A program made the translations under genes and the position numbers. DNA of 64,000 bases from Sphingobacteriaceae bacterium (GTDB lineage Bacteria; Bacteroidota; Bacteroidia; B-17B0; Aurantibacillaceae): NCBI GenBank assembly GCA_016715905.1, contig JADJXI010000007.1:62001-126000 (forward strand), read 5' to 3'. Position 1 is the first letter of the stretch. Every line of letters starts with the position of its first letter. This document shows, in pieces, positions 44,348 through 54,696 of the stretch. Under the pieces are notes generated by a model, which worked only from the letters and a program-made list of their open reading frames with translations, was not told the DNA's origin and searched no databases.

Positions 44348-46363
44348 TTGTTCAGCAAAAAGCTTTCACAAATATTTATCCTTTTCATCACTTTATTAAG
44401 TGTATCTTTTTCAGCTCAAAATCTGGATGACAGTCTTGCCAATATTTTAGAAAATGAAAACAATGATTCATTAAAAATATTTCGTTTAACGCAGTTAGCC
44501 AGAAATAACCGACAGTCTACCGCATTTGCTTTGGATGTTGCTGCAAAAACATTATTAATAGTTGAGAAAATAAATAATCCTAAACTGGAGGCCATTGGGT
44601 ACCGAAGAATTGGAATAATTTATAGTGATATAGGTAATTACGATAAAGCGATAGAATATACTTACAGCAGTATAAAAATAATGTCGAAGTTAAATGATAA
44701 GCATGGCTTGGCATCCGCCTATAATAATATTGCAAATTATTACAATCGAAAAGGCAATTTAACAGGGGATACAATCTCTATCAAAAGAGCCATTGATTAC
44801 CATTTCAAAAATATTAACCTAAGAAAAGAAATTAATGACACTACTTGGCTTTACATTTCGTATAACAATGCTTCAGGACCATTTATTAATTTAAAAAAAT
44901 ACGATGAAGCTATAGAAATACTCAATTTATCATATGCTTACATGGTTAATCGAAAGGAAATGGAAGGCTCGCTCAGGATGGTGATGGATAATTTGGCGGA
45001 TGCGTATATGGGTAAAGCTGAAATGATGAGTAAACCCGAATATTTAAGAAAAGCGCAATCGTATTTAACCGACATTATAACAAGATATAAAATAGAAAAC
45101 AACACAACTAATCTTAATTATGGTGTTGCATTAGAAAAAATCGGAGTTATTTATTTTAAAACAGGGCAATACGAGAGAAGTTTAGAAAGCTTATTGTCCG
45201 CTTATGAAATTGGCAAATCTTTCAATGAACATGAATTATTAAGTTCCAGCGCATTACACTTAGCCAAATTATTTGAATTGAAAAACGATTATAAAAAATC
45301 AAATGAATATTTCAGATTACACGTAGCTTATAAAGACACCGCTTTAAATAATATCAATAAAAGTAACCTTGAACAAATGCAAATGATTTATCAAAGTAAT
45401 CAAAAAGATAATCAAATTGAAAAATTAAAAACAGATCAGGTTCTACAAAAAGCGCAATTATCTAAACAGCGAACATTTACTTTAGCAACAGTGGGCGGAC
45501 TTGCTTTATTATTGGTAATTGGATTTGTTTTGGCTAAAAGTTATTATTCAAAAAGAAAAGCGAATTTAAAATTAACATTGGCCTACAATAACATTGAATC
45601 GAAAAATAAATTAATTACAGAAAGTATTCATTACGCCAAACGTTTACAAAGTGCTATCCTACCCCCACTTGGTTTGTTAGAAGATAACTTCAAGAATTTC
45701 TTTTTATTTTATGCTCCAAAAGACATCGTTAGCGGTGATTTTTATTGGTTTACCAAACATAGAAATAAAAAATATTTTGCGGTTGCTGATTGTACCGGCC
45801 ATGGCGTACCCGGCGCATTGATGAGTATGATTGGAAACACGATCTTACATGAAATAATAGATCAGAAGAATATTGAAGAACCGGGTAAAATTCTGCATCA
45901 ACTCAATAAAAAAATTACGAGTGCCTTACGTCAGCAAAATGCGGATATTTTTTCTCAGGATGACGGAATGGATATTAGCCTAATTTGTATAGAAGAACAT
46001 AATAAAATAACCTACGCCAGTGCAAACCACAGCATATTTCTTAAAACTGAAAATCGAGTACAGGAACTTAAAGGGGACATTTATTCCATAGGCGGAAGTT
46101 TAGGTAATAGCGAAAAAGAATACAATACCTATGAATTAAATGCTTCACCCGGCGATGTAATCATTCTGAGCAGTGATGGTTACGCAGATCAGTTTGGTGG
46201 AGAAAAGAATAGTAAATTTTTGGTTTCAAGACTAGAAGAAAAAATCAAAATAATAAATTTTATCAAGCCTGGAAGTGAAAAAGAATTTGAGAAAATTTTT
46301 AATGACTGGAAAGGAATTCATCCGCAAACGGATGATATTCTTATTACGGGATTCACCGTTTAA
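44348..46363 (+). CDS. TPR sensor with SpoIIE-type PP2C phosphatase output
   Basis: 671 residues from a TTG start 8 bp after mutB. Signal peptide (about 1-22), periplasmic TPR repeats (about 55-340: GNYDKAIEYTYSSIKIM, LKKYDEAIEILNLSY, GQYERSLESLLSAYEIG), one transmembrane helix (about 378-396), a coiled-coil linker ending SIHYAKRLQSAILPP, then a SpoIIE/PP2C domain: KDIVSGDFYWF (metal Asp), ADCTGHGVPGALMSMIG, ISLICI and LSSDGYADQFGG. It dephosphorylates Ser/Thr-phosphorylated partner proteins in response to a periplasmic signal. The convergent SiaC-like gene, overlapping by 4 bp, is the likely substrate. Confidence 0.88.
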   Translation: MFSKKLSQIFILFITLLSVSFSAQNLDDSLANILENENNDSLKIFRLTQLARNNRQSTAFALDVAAKTLLIVEKINNPKLEAIGYRRIGIIYSDIGNYDKAIEYTYSSIKIMSKLNDKHGLASAYNNIANYYNRKGNLTGDTISIKRAIDYHFKNINLRKEINDTTWLYISYNNASGPFINLKKYDEAIEILNLSYAYMVNRKEMEGSLRMVMDNLADAYMGKAEMMSKPEYLRKAQSYLTDIITRYKIENNTTNLNYGVALEKIGVIYFKTGQYERSLESLLSAYEIGKSFNEHELLSSSALHLAKLFELKNDYKKSNEYFRLHVAYKDTALNNINKSNLEQMQMIYQSNQKDNQIEKLKTDQVLQKAQLSKQRTFTLATVGGLALLLVIGFVLAKSYYSKRKANLKLTLAYNNIESKNKLITESIHYAKRLQSAILPPLGLLEDNFKNFFLFYAPKDIVSGDFYWFTKHRNKKYFAVADCTGHGVPGALMSMIGNTILHEIIDQKNIEEPGKILHQLNKKITSALRQQNADIFSQDDGMDISLICIEEHNKITYASANHSIFLKTENRVQELKGDIYSIGGSLGNSEKEYNTYELNASPGDVIILSSDGYADQFGGEKNSKFLVSRLEEKIKIINFIKPGSEKEFEKIFNDWKGIHPQTDDILITGFTV

Positions 46364-46734
46364 TTCTCAATAAATTCAAAAGGACGAGCACATAATTTTG
46401 AAAAGCGCTCCCCTGAATTCAGCATATCTCTATCCCCTTTATCATAGTGCCACTGAATTTGCACATCAAACTTGGCGCCTAAATCGTGAATTAAGGATAT
46501 AATTTTAAATAGCTGTTTAGCAGAAGCCGTATTAAAATACTCTAAATTGATAATTAAAGTAGTTTTGTTTGCCGGAGATAACAAATATTCCGATACCCAA
46601 TCAATAATCGGTTTGTAATACGAAAAAGCATCTTCCGGAAGTGAACGTCCGGAAATTTTAAGCAAACCACTATCCTTTTCAAAATGAATAGTTGGTTTAT
46701 CATTTGTTCCATCTACACGTAATTGGTTCTCCAT
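46360..46734 (-). CDS. SiaC-family (DUF1987) regulatory phosphoprotein
   Basis: 124 residues. Fits the DUF1987/SiaC pattern: 'TPxIxFD/E...G-x-L-x-I-x-G-(R/E)S-x-PE(D/N)-x-x-x-F(Y)xP' here as PTIHFEKDSGLLKISGRSLPEDAFSYYKPI, then TLIINLEYFNTASAKQLFKII (the loop with the phosphorylatable Thr/Ser, STAS-like) and IQWHYDKGDRDMLNSGERFS. In Pseudomonas, SiaC is phosphorylated by SiaB, dephosphorylated by the PP2C protein SiaA, and activates the cyclase SiaD. Here only the PP2C partner is present, tail to tail. The downstream target is unknown. Confidence 0.82.
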   Translation of the reverse strand: MENQLRVDGTNDKPTIHFEKDSGLLKISGRSLPEDAFSYYKPIIDWVSEYLLSPANKTTLIINLEYFNTASAKQLFKIISLIHDLGAKFDVQIQWHYDKGDRDMLNSGERFSKLCARPFEFIEN

Positions 46735-46795
46735 AACGCAAATTTATAAGTTTTACTTATATATCAAAATTTCAATTCTACAAAATGAGTATCCC

Positions 46796-48805
46796 TTATT
46801 CAATTTGAACGGCCCCACCTTTTCCTAAAATCCGCAAAACAATTTCTTTTCCAGCCAGATTGGGGTCTTTAAACACAATTCTTCCATCTTGTACCACCTC
46901 ATTTCCAAATTCATCCAACACCGAAATTCCGGCTGTATAAAAACCACCTTTTTTCTCAAAATTCACCCTCGCTTTATATGCCGCTATATTATTAGTCCAA
47001 TTAACATTAGCCTTTTTCAGCTCCTTTTTTACTTTTTCTGTCATCTCGTCTTCCAATCCACTATATTCTAAATAAATCTCCGCTTGCATTTCTGAAAAAG
47101 CTAATAATTGGGGATAGTACTGTTGTATTTTTGAAATACTGTTTGCTTTCAAATTTTCATCATCCGTGGCATTGGCTATTATTTCATAGATTCGCGCCAA
47201 TAATAATTTCTCATTTTCGACATCAATAAAACTCGTTTCACCATCCTCCTTTATATTAGAAGGCAAACATTCCCTTAATATCTCCTGGGCAATTTGAACT
47301 GCATCCTCTTCTTCTCCATCTTCCAACTTAAACTTTGCTTCAAAATATCTGAAATAAGGATTAATTCTTTTTCGAATATCATATTTTGCATAGGAAGCGT
47401 ACATTTTACGGAAGTAAGGCAAACTAAAATCCTTCAATAAATACATCGATTCATCATAGGTAACGGTGGTTTCGGCACAAAACAAGTCATAAACAACTCT
47501 TGTCCTTTCCGGATTATTTGCCAAGGCATTCACTACATTGTATTCCAACATTAACTTTTCAATTTTCACCAAGATAATATTGTACCAGTCGGACACGTTA
47601 TACCACCAGCCTGTATTCAGAAATTGGATTAAATTTATTTTTCTATCGAGTAATTGTATTCTCAATAAATTGATGGTGAATTCATATTGTGATTGTGTTA
47701 GCGTGGTATTGATATGCAGCTCTTTAAAGTTGGCTGCTTTGTTCAAGTAAAATTCGCAACTATCCAATTGTCCGTCGTACAAATAGCCTCGGGCTAAACC
47801 AATGGTGTACCAACCAAAGCCCGGCGTTGAAGGACTCTGAGCTATTTTTTGAGCTGAAATACGAATGGCTTCTTTTGTTTTGGCGCCATAAATAAGCATC
47901 AAGGGCAAATAGTAATCTGCTTCTTCCAAGGCAAATCTACTTCTGTATTGTGGTTTTTTATAATAAGTTATAGCATCTGCAAAATGCCCTACTTCATGCA
48001 TCATATTACCATAATTACTCCAAGATATCCGACCACCTTGTGCTAATAAATTATAATAGTATTCAGCGCTGTCATATCTCCTATTATAATTATGTAATAG
48101 CGCCAAATAATGATATACCGTTAAATAATCTTCTTCGCTTTGATAATTTCCATACCAATAATCATTCAATGTTTTATTTCTAGAAATTTCTTCAATTTGT
48201 TTGTAGCAATAATGAAAAGCCATTTTTTCATTTTCCTCCACTGAATTTTTCAAAAATGGATGATTTTCTTTTTTAAAAAATCTATTTCGATGGAAAATCC
48301 AGGCTCTATCGCTTTGTACACTAAAAAAATCCTTCTGAAAATGATAAGCTTCAATTTTCTCAAGCAGGTGCATGGTGGAATCGGGCATTTCTATACTATT
48401 GTAGCACGACTTGAGTGTATTGGCTATCATGAAAAAATCATCAAAGCGGGAGGCGTTTTGCTGAAAAAAAGAATAAGATGAATACAGGTTTTTTAATTTG
48501 TAAGCAAAATCTTTTTCGAGCAGATAGAGGGCTTTTCGCAATGGTTTAATGGCCAACTGATATCCCAAATAATCACTACTCCGTTCAAATTTATACATCC
48601 CGTCATACATCCATCCCACGTAATAAGTACTATCTAATCGTAAAAATTCACGGCTTCGCGGCAATGCATCTTTTTCAATAGGGCTTACGCCTATTCTTTT
48701 GGCATCAATTTCATAACGGGCCGCAGTAAGATCCTGACTAAACAATTGAATGTTTAGTAAACTAAAAAGTGTATAAAATAAAATAATATTTAGCTTAAAT
48801 TTCAA
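46796..48805 (-). CDS. Exported TPR-rich protein of the DUF58/MoxR operon
   Basis: 669 residues. Signal peptide about 1-24 (IILFYTLFSLLNIQLFSQ). The whole protein is helical with weak TPR-like repeats (LRKALYLLEKDFAY; YYNLLAQGGRISW; GQLDSCEFYLNKAANFK; EEDAVQIAQEILREC). The last 70 residues are beta-rich (FEKKGGFYTAGISVLDEFGNEVVQDGRIVFKD). Its start overlaps the MoxR stop by 4 bp, so it is the fourth gene of the operon; such TPR partners accompany MoxR/BatA-type systems and may act in envelope assembly. Confidence 0.75.
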   Translation of the reverse strand: MKFKLNIILFYTLFSLLNIQLFSQDLTAARYEIDAKRIGVSPIEKDALPRSREFLRLDSTYYVGWMYDGMYKFERSSDYLGYQLAIKPLRKALYLLEKDFAYKLKNLYSSYSFFQQNASRFDDFFMIANTLKSCYNSIEMPDSTMHLLEKIEAYHFQKDFFSVQSDRAWIFHRNRFFKKENHPFLKNSVEENEKMAFHYCYKQIEEISRNKTLNDYWYGNYQSEEDYLTVYHYLALLHNYNRRYDSAEYYYNLLAQGGRISWSNYGNMMHEVGHFADAITYYKKPQYRSRFALEEADYYLPLMLIYGAKTKEAIRISAQKIAQSPSTPGFGWYTIGLARGYLYDGQLDSCEFYLNKAANFKELHINTTLTQSQYEFTINLLRIQLLDRKINLIQFLNTGWWYNVSDWYNIILVKIEKLMLEYNVVNALANNPERTRVVYDLFCAETTVTYDESMYLLKDFSLPYFRKMYASYAKYDIRKRINPYFRYFEAKFKLEDGEEEDAVQIAQEILRECLPSNIKEDGETSFIDVENEKLLLARIYEIIANATDDENLKANSISKIQQYYPQLLAFSEMQAEIYLEYSGLEDEMTEKVKKELKKANVNWTNNIAAYKARVNFEKKGGFYTAGISVLDEFGNEVVQDGRIVFKDPNLAGKEIVLRILGKGGAVQIE

Positions 48806-49794
48806 ATCGTGGTTTTTGTTGTAATATTCAGTTTTCTTAATCTATCCATCTCTTTAGCTAAAATTTGTCCTAATGCTTTTGCTTTAGCCTCCTTATTTCG
48901 ATAAATTAATCGATGATCCATTACAGTGTAGGTAATTTGCAAATCATCTTCGGTAACATAATCTCTACCATTAACAATAGCAAATGCTTTAAGGCATTTT
49001 AAAAATGTAATACCACTCCGGGTGGATGCGCCTAAAGTTATTTCAGGATGATTTCTGGTATCTCTTACGATATTACGTACTGCTTTTATCAACTCTTCAT
49101 GCAAAAAAACATGATCTACTTGCTCCTGCAAATAAAGTATGTCATTCATGGTTAATACTTGATTTATTGTATTTAAATTATTTTGAATACCTAAATAATC
49201 TTTATATATCTCCAATTCGGTATTTTCATCCACATAGCCAAAGTAAATTTTAATAAAAAATCGGTCTAACTGTGCAGAAGGTAGTGGATACGTTCCTTCC
49301 ATTTCAATTGGATTTTGTGTGGCAATGGTAAAGAATAATTTCTCCAATGGATATGTGGTTTCTCCTATGGTAATTTGATTTTCTGCCATACACTCTAACA
49401 AAGCGGATTGTACTTTAGGCGAAGCCCGGTTTATTTCATCGGCCAACAATAAATTACAGAATAAAGGTCCCTTTTTAAATACAAATTCTTTTTTTACGTC
49501 ATCAAATATATGCGAACCGATTAAATCCATTGGAAGTAAATCAGGGGTAAATTGTATTCGTTTAAAATTGGCACCACTTCCATTTGTACCTGCTATACTT
49601 TTAGCTAAAGTTTTTGCCATAACCGTTTTTCCGGTCCCCGGATTATCTTCCATTAAAACATGGCCCTTTGCCAACAAGGCGGTAAGTACATATTGGATTT
49701 GCGCTCGCTTTCCTTTAATTACCGTTTCAATATTATTGGTTAAGGCGCTGATTTTTGCTATTACTTTTTCAAGTTCAACTTTATGATTTTCCAT
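48802..49794 (-). CDS. MoxR-family AAA+ ATPase
   Basis: 330 residues. Walker A EDNPGTGKTVMAKTLAKS, Walker B LLLADEINRASPKVQSALLECMAE, sensor TIATQNPIEMEGTYPLPSAQLDRF with the MoxR-specific 'GTYPLP-x-AQLDRF' block, and the C-terminal lid (DVRNIVRDTRNHPEITLGASTRSGITFL). MoxR ATPases act as chaperones for partner proteins with VWA-like domains such as the DUF58 protein in this operon. Overlaps the TPR gene and starts 1 bp before the transglutaminase stop region. Confidence 0.95.
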   Translation of the reverse strand: MENHKVELEKVIAKISALTNNIETVIKGKRAQIQYVLTALLAKGHVLMEDNPGTGKTVMAKTLAKSIAGTNGSGANFKRIQFTPDLLPMDLIGSHIFDDVKKEFVFKKGPLFCNLLLADEINRASPKVQSALLECMAENQITIGETTYPLEKLFFTIATQNPIEMEGTYPLPSAQLDRFFIKIYFGYVDENTELEIYKDYLGIQNNLNTINQVLTMNDILYLQEQVDHVFLHEELIKAVRNIVRDTRNHPEITLGASTRSGITFLKCLKAFAIVNGRDYVTEDDLQITYTVMDHRLIYRNKEAKAKALGQILAKEMDRLRKLNITTKTTI

Positions 49795-49795
49795 A

Positions 49796-52411
49796 TTAAT
49801 TTATTTTTGGCTTAGTAAAAAAACGAATGGTGTTATATACATTAAAAAATGGGAGAATGCGCTTTTGTAATTTAAAGTGCTTTCGAATATCCTTTAGTAT
49901 CAAAGAATAAGTATTAGCCAAATCCTGTAATTCCTCTTCTGTACAATTGGCCGGACTATATTTATGTTTTTGATACAATTTGCTAAATTTCGTAAAATCA
50001 CTTTCAAATTTAGAATCTATACGGCCGGCAAATTCTAAAGGCGTTTCTTTTTCCGGGTAATAATTAAACTGATTTAAATAAAACGTTAAGGCCCTGTACT
50101 TTTTGTACACGCTATTCTTCTTTTCTGATTTAGCCGAAGTATTTAAATACATCCAAATAAATACGGGTGATAAACCAAAGCATATGGCAAATACCAAAAG
50201 TAGTAAACCAGTGTATTTCAAAAATAACATCCAATTAAATGTCTTTTGCTCTTCCTCTTTCTTTTTTACCTCTTCTTTCTTTTGTTCCTTATGCATTAAT
50301 TTAATTTCATCAATTGGCACAGGAGATGGAATTTTACGAACAATATCCATAAATTTATCATTGGCCGAAGTATAAATGGTTTTCAAAACTTCAGCATGCG
50401 AAACGGCCGTTATCCGATCTCCTTTTTTAACATCATGTATTTGCACTTGTCCGGTGTCACTTATAAAATTGGCCATTTTTACATCCAAATCCAGTTCAAC
50501 AAAAGCCACATGTACAAATTCCGTATCATGATAAAGTAAAGTTGAAGTTTTTAAAAGGATATTTTTTTGAACGGTATCACAGCTTATCACTTCCCCATCT
50601 GCTACAAAATAAGTTTGAGGCATATCGGTTGGGGGTGTACCATCAGGTTGCGAGGCTTGCTGTGTATTTAAATCCGGAATAGTAGTATCAAAATCTATCC
50701 AACCATAATCCTGAAAAAAGACTTGAACCCAGGCATGAGCCTGATCTTGATAAAACCAATACCAACCCGGATTTTTGCTGCTTCTATCGGTAATAGAATA
50801 ACCGGCCACCACGCGAGAAGGAATGCCCAAAGACCTTAACATAAATAAAGTTGCTCCGGCAAAATACGCGCAATACCCTTTTCGATTCTCAAATAAAAAA
50901 TAAGTAAGTTTATTTGCGCTTGGAAGGCCCGGGATGCCGGGATTATCAGAATACTTATACAAAGGCTGATCAAATTGATCCTTACTTAAAAAATAATCTC
51001 TTATGGCAATAATTTTATCAATGGGTGTTGAAGCTTCGGCCGTTACACTATCCGCCAAACGAGTTATTTTTTTATACTCCGCATCTTTTGGCATGTAAGT
51101 GTAATAATTCATGAATTTTTTATCCGGACCTTTGATTTGTTTTATTTCACGCAAAGCTTCGAAGCGGGATTCCTGAAATCTTTCCAACTGATAATTTCCG
51201 GCAGGATTATAAATAAAATAAGCGCTATTTAATTCACTCACCCACATTTTAGCAGTATATGCACTTTTATATTGCTCGCGATACTCTTTAGGAACTGAAA
51301 CAGGCTGACAATAAAATGCAGTAGAAGGTGCCACGAATTCCGAAGGAGACATGAATACTTTATAAATATCTGCGCTAACAATTTTTCTGTTTTTTATGGC
51401 CAATGAATTTTTGATGTATTGCTGTTCATTTAATCGGAAATACATAGGAATTTGAGAAGGATCGGGTTTAAACAAGTCGTTATAGGGTATGTCCTTATCA
51501 ATTTCAAAAGTTTGCGTTGCTGTATCAAACTTGGTGTAATAATGTGAAGTGAAATAAAGTGGATTGGGCGTACGATTATCATAAAAATAATTATCGAGGC
51601 GGGCTACAAAAATTAGTTGTTTATCCTTATTCAAGGAACCGGCCAGTTTTGATTGATCTTTATTCTTTACACCACCATCTTTACCCTTTTCTGTCATGGA
51701 TTCACCGCCGGAATTTCCATTTTTAGTTTGAGTACTGCTTCCACCCCATTCCTTTTCAATGGCCGTAAATTTAGGCCCAAACCAATTAAACACAGCCAAA
51801 AAGATGAAAAGTAATAAAATAGCAAAACCAAAAACTCGCTTAAATAAAAAAGGTGCAAATCGGGTTTCATCTTCATTCATGTTCCGAATTAATTCGGCAG
51901 TATATATAATATAAAAAGAATAAGCTAAAACCGGAATACCTGCATTCATTAATGCGGTAGCGGTGAGTACACTTGTTTTACTTAGTAATACGATTTGAAT
52001 AATCAAAAAAAGTATACTTAATAATATAGTGAAATAACGTGATCTACTAAAGCCATAACCACAAAACCAACCCAAAGTAAAGAGCAAACTAAAAATTAAA
52101 TATTCAATTGAATAATAAAAAGCATCAAATTCGCCAATGCTGATACTGCCTAAACCTTTGTAAATAACTGCATTTAATAAAAGGAGAAGAGCCGACGTAG
52201 TTAAAAATCTGAATTTAAAAGCATAAAATACCAAAGAAATCCATAAACCGAATAAAAAATAAAGTGATTGATTGAACCATTTATTTTCTAAAATAGCATA
52301 AAAGGAATTTAAATTGAATAAAAGCATGGCCATATATACAACGGTTGGCAAACCCAATAACAGGACTTGAACAAACATTTTTTTACGACTATGTACTTTG
52401 CCTATACTCAC
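49796..52411 (-). CDS. Polytopic membrane transglutaminase-like protein (TgpA type)
   Basis: 871 residues. About seven transmembrane helices in residues 12-215, a large extracytoplasmic part with a transglutaminase core: NRKGYCAYFAGATLFMLRSLGIPSRVVAGY (catalytic Cys), DQAHAWVQVFFQDYGWIDFDTT (catalytic His and Asp), another helix near 730-750 (LKYTGLLLLVFAICFGLSPVFIW), and a DUF4129-like cytoplasmic tail (ALTFYLNQFNYYPEKETPLEFAGRI). The order DUF58-TgpA-MoxR is widely conserved; TgpA of Pseudomonas has transglutaminase activity, its substrate being unknown. Overlaps the DUF58 gene by 4 bp. Confidence 0.9.
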   Translation of the reverse strand: MSIGKVHSRKKMFVQVLLLGLPTVVYMAMLLFNLNSFYAILENKWFNQSLYFLFGLWISLVFYAFKFRFLTTSALLLLLNAVIYKGLGSISIGEFDAFYYSIEYLIFSLLFTLGWFCGYGFSRSRYFTILLSILFLIIQIVLLSKTSVLTATALMNAGIPVLAYSFYIIYTAELIRNMNEDETRFAPFLFKRVFGFAILLLFIFLAVFNWFGPKFTAIEKEWGGSSTQTKNGNSGGESMTEKGKDGGVKNKDQSKLAGSLNKDKQLIFVARLDNYFYDNRTPNPLYFTSHYYTKFDTATQTFEIDKDIPYNDLFKPDPSQIPMYFRLNEQQYIKNSLAIKNRKIVSADIYKVFMSPSEFVAPSTAFYCQPVSVPKEYREQYKSAYTAKMWVSELNSAYFIYNPAGNYQLERFQESRFEALREIKQIKGPDKKFMNYYTYMPKDAEYKKITRLADSVTAEASTPIDKIIAIRDYFLSKDQFDQPLYKYSDNPGIPGLPSANKLTYFLFENRKGYCAYFAGATLFMLRSLGIPSRVVAGYSITDRSSKNPGWYWFYQDQAHAWVQVFFQDYGWIDFDTTIPDLNTQQASQPDGTPPTDMPQTYFVADGEVISCDTVQKNILLKTSTLLYHDTEFVHVAFVELDLDVKMANFISDTGQVQIHDVKKGDRITAVSHAEVLKTIYTSANDKFMDIVRKIPSPVPIDEIKLMHKEQKKEEVKKKEEEQKTFNWMLFLKYTGLLLLVFAICFGLSPVFIWMYLNTSAKSEKKNSVYKKYRALTFYLNQFNYYPEKETPLEFAGRIDSKFESDFTKFSKLYQKHKYSPANCTEEELQDLANTYSLILKDIRKHFKLQKRILPFFNVYNTIRFFTKPKIN

Positions 52412-53787
52412 GCTTTTAATTCATTTATTTTAAAAACACTGCTTTTATCAAATTGTTTCAAAATTTTCTCTATGTTTTGTTCGTTTTGCATGATTTTATA
52501 ATGTAAGGGAAAAAGTTTCCAAGCTGTTTTTTGTAAAGAAGCAGAATCCGGGTCCTCCACAAAAACCCATCGAAACCAATCTTTCATTTTTTTACTTTTA
52601 ATTGAATCACTTAACTTTACAAATACAAAAGAAATTTCGTTTCCCTTTTCGTTTATTATTTTTTCCAAATCAGCTACATCGCACAATGATGAAACAATAA
52701 CTACTGATGCCGCTTTACGATCAACAAACGAAGATAAAGGATTTGTGTTATGCCAAACGCTTTTAGCTATACTTTGTTTCACGTCTTTTTTCTGCTCTAT
52801 GATATGCGCATACGAAAGTTGATTATCTACAGAATACTTAACAACAAATCCCTTGCTGACTAGATTCTCAAAAATGGTCCAGCATGCCGATTTATAGTAA
52901 TTAATAAAATGCGCATTAATACTTTCATTCATAAAAATGTCGAAAGTGCTGTAAAAAGAAGGAAACATATAAACATGAGAAGCGTAAGGATCCATGATTT
53001 CAGGAATACGCACTACCAGTTCTTTATTTTTGGCGTAAATTTTCCAAACAATACGGCGCACATCATCATTTGTTTCAAAATCCTTATAATTTAAAAATTC
53101 ACCTTCCACTCGCTTCAATTCCTCAATACGAATTGAAGTTTCTTCTGTTTTTCGGGGAGAAGCATCCATTTTATCTGACTCTACAAATTTTGGGGAAGTT
53201 GTAAACCGCACAGGAACTTGCAAAGAAAAAGTAAAAGAAAAAAACTGAAACAAATCTTCCAGGTAAACAATTATTTTATTTACGGAATATTCTTTCACAT
53301 CCGGAAGGTCCCAATTAAAAAATCCCACGATGGATTTAGAAAATATTTTACTTCCAAAAGGCGTAACCAATGAAAATTTAGAAGAATTTATCTCATCATT
53401 GTAAATTAATCGAACGCGTACGAAACCAAACAAAGGTTTTAAAATCGGTTTCAAAGTGATTCCAACTTTTTGTCGAAGTGCGTCGTTATTATTTTCGGGT
53501 GTTTCGAGATTTAAGGAAATACTTTTCTTTCGAATCTGTATATAACAATATAGCCAGGAAATCAAAACAGTTAGGAATCCCCAGACTAATATAATTACGC
53601 TGAAGGCAAGCGTTAAACGTATCATTAAATCAAAAACTGCGGCAAATGAAGAATCGGGATTTTCCGTTTTCCCAAACAACCATTTAAAACCGACGAACAT
53701 TAATAAAGAAAAAAGAAGAAAATAAACAGTAAAGGGCAACACGTATCCCAAGTGCTTAAAACGTTTTTTCCAAATACCTAAATTCAT
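52408..53787 (-). CDS. DUF58-family membrane protein (VWA-like)
   Basis: 459 residues. Two transmembrane helices (about 15-36 and 50-76), a beta-domain, then the DUF58 signature YKDFETNDDVRRIVWKIYAKNKELVVRIPE (usual form 'Y-x-x-GD-x-x-R-x-IDWK') and a VWA-like remainder (HVYMFPSFYSTFDIFMN). First gene of the leftward operon. DUF58 proteins are presumed partners of MoxR ATPases; precise role unknown. Confidence 0.88.
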   Translation of the reverse strand: MNLGIWKKRFKHLGYVLPFTVYFLLFSLLMFVGFKWLFGKTENPDSSFAAVFDLMIRLTLAFSVIILVWGFLTVLISWLYCYIQIRKKSISLNLETPENNNDALRQKVGITLKPILKPLFGFVRVRLIYNDEINSSKFSLVTPFGSKIFSKSIVGFFNWDLPDVKEYSVNKIIVYLEDLFQFFSFTFSLQVPVRFTTSPKFVESDKMDASPRKTEETSIRIEELKRVEGEFLNYKDFETNDDVRRIVWKIYAKNKELVVRIPEIMDPYASHVYMFPSFYSTFDIFMNESINAHFINYYKSACWTIFENLVSKGFVVKYSVDNQLSYAHIIEQKKDVKQSIAKSVWHNTNPLSSFVDRKAASVVIVSSLCDVADLEKIINEKGNEISFVFVKLSDSIKSKKMKDWFRWVFVEDPDSASLQKTAWKLFPLHYKIMQNEQNIEKILKQFDKSSVFKINELKA

Positions 53788-53868
53788 ACCTTATCGTGTT
53801 CCTATAAAGATAAGCGGTATTTTGTGTTTGCTTACTTTGAAATATTTAAAAATTGATAAAAAGTTCCA

Positions 53869-54696
53869 TTACTTTTGAATAGTAAGGGTAAAGTACTCCG
53901 TACGGCGCTGATCAGGCGGAATAGCGTATAACCAGCTAAATATTGCTTCAGTACTGCAGATTTGTTCTTTGTCCATTTTAATGAAAGGAATTTGAGTTTT
54001 TGTAAAAACAAAAAGTAAACGATTCAATTCAACTTTTTTTTGTTCATTCCCTAAACTATATTCTATTTCTGCTTTCGGAAAGGCATATGGTTTAAGTTTG
54101 GATAATTCATTAGCAGACTCGTAATTATTAGGAAACAACAATGAAGAACCATTGTCTGTAATATTAAATATATTTAAAAAACAATCGGCTGAAACTTTTA
54201 TCACAAAAGATAAATTATCACCATTGTTATAGTGCGCTTTTATTCCTTCAATATTACAGGTGAATGCAGGATCCGGTTTAGTATTATATTTAATCACCTC
54301 AGCATCGATAATCACTTCTGAAACGATGCGTTTATTTTCATTTAAATAAATTTGTTCCCCGGTAATGGTATAACTGCCAACAGCTCCTTGAATTTCCGAC
54401 TGAATATCTGAACTGAAAAACTGTGAATAATCATTTTTCGCCTGACTCGTAAAAAGCATTTGATATGAATTAACGTGTTCGATGATGCCCGCTTCCTTCA
54501 ATGATGCCGCTTTCGCTTCATTCAAAGCCTGAAGTTTAGCCTGATTAGGACTAATGTCACCTTCAATAAAAGATTGACCTTTTAAATTTTTAACTAAAAC
54601 CGGTTGCTGTGCAAAGCAAGGAAAGTAGAAACACCCAAACAGTGAGCATGTAAAAAAAATATTTTTCATTTTTATTTCAGTTTCCATTGTTGCCAA
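53869..54696 (-). CDS. Exported DUF4384-domain protein
   Basis: 275 residues. Signal peptide: the better start is the Met at residue 10 (MKNIFFTCSLFGCFYFPCFAQ). The first part (about 35-145) looks like a LPP20/FlgT-like domain (ANQAKLQALNEAKAASLKEAGI). The second is DUF4384 (NNGDNLSFVIKVSADCFLNIFNITDNGSSLLFPNNYESANELSKL...YAFPKAEIEYSLGNEQKKVELNRLLFVFTK), a sandwich domain repeatedly linked to caspase-like peptidases. Its start overlaps the caspase gene by 25 bp, indicating translational coupling. Confidence 0.8.
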   Translation of the reverse strand: MATMETEIKMKNIFFTCSLFGCFYFPCFAQQPVLVKNLKGQSFIEGDISPNQAKLQALNEAKAASLKEAGIIEHVNSYQMLFTSQAKNDYSQFFSSDIQSEIQGAVGSYTITGEQIYLNENKRIVSEVIIDAEVIKYNTKPDPAFTCNIEGIKAHYNNGDNLSFVIKVSADCFLNIFNITDNGSSLLFPNNYESANELSKLKPYAFPKAEIEYSLGNEQKKVELNRLLFVFTKTQIPFIKMDKEQICSTEAIFSWLYAIPPDQRRTEYFTLTIQK

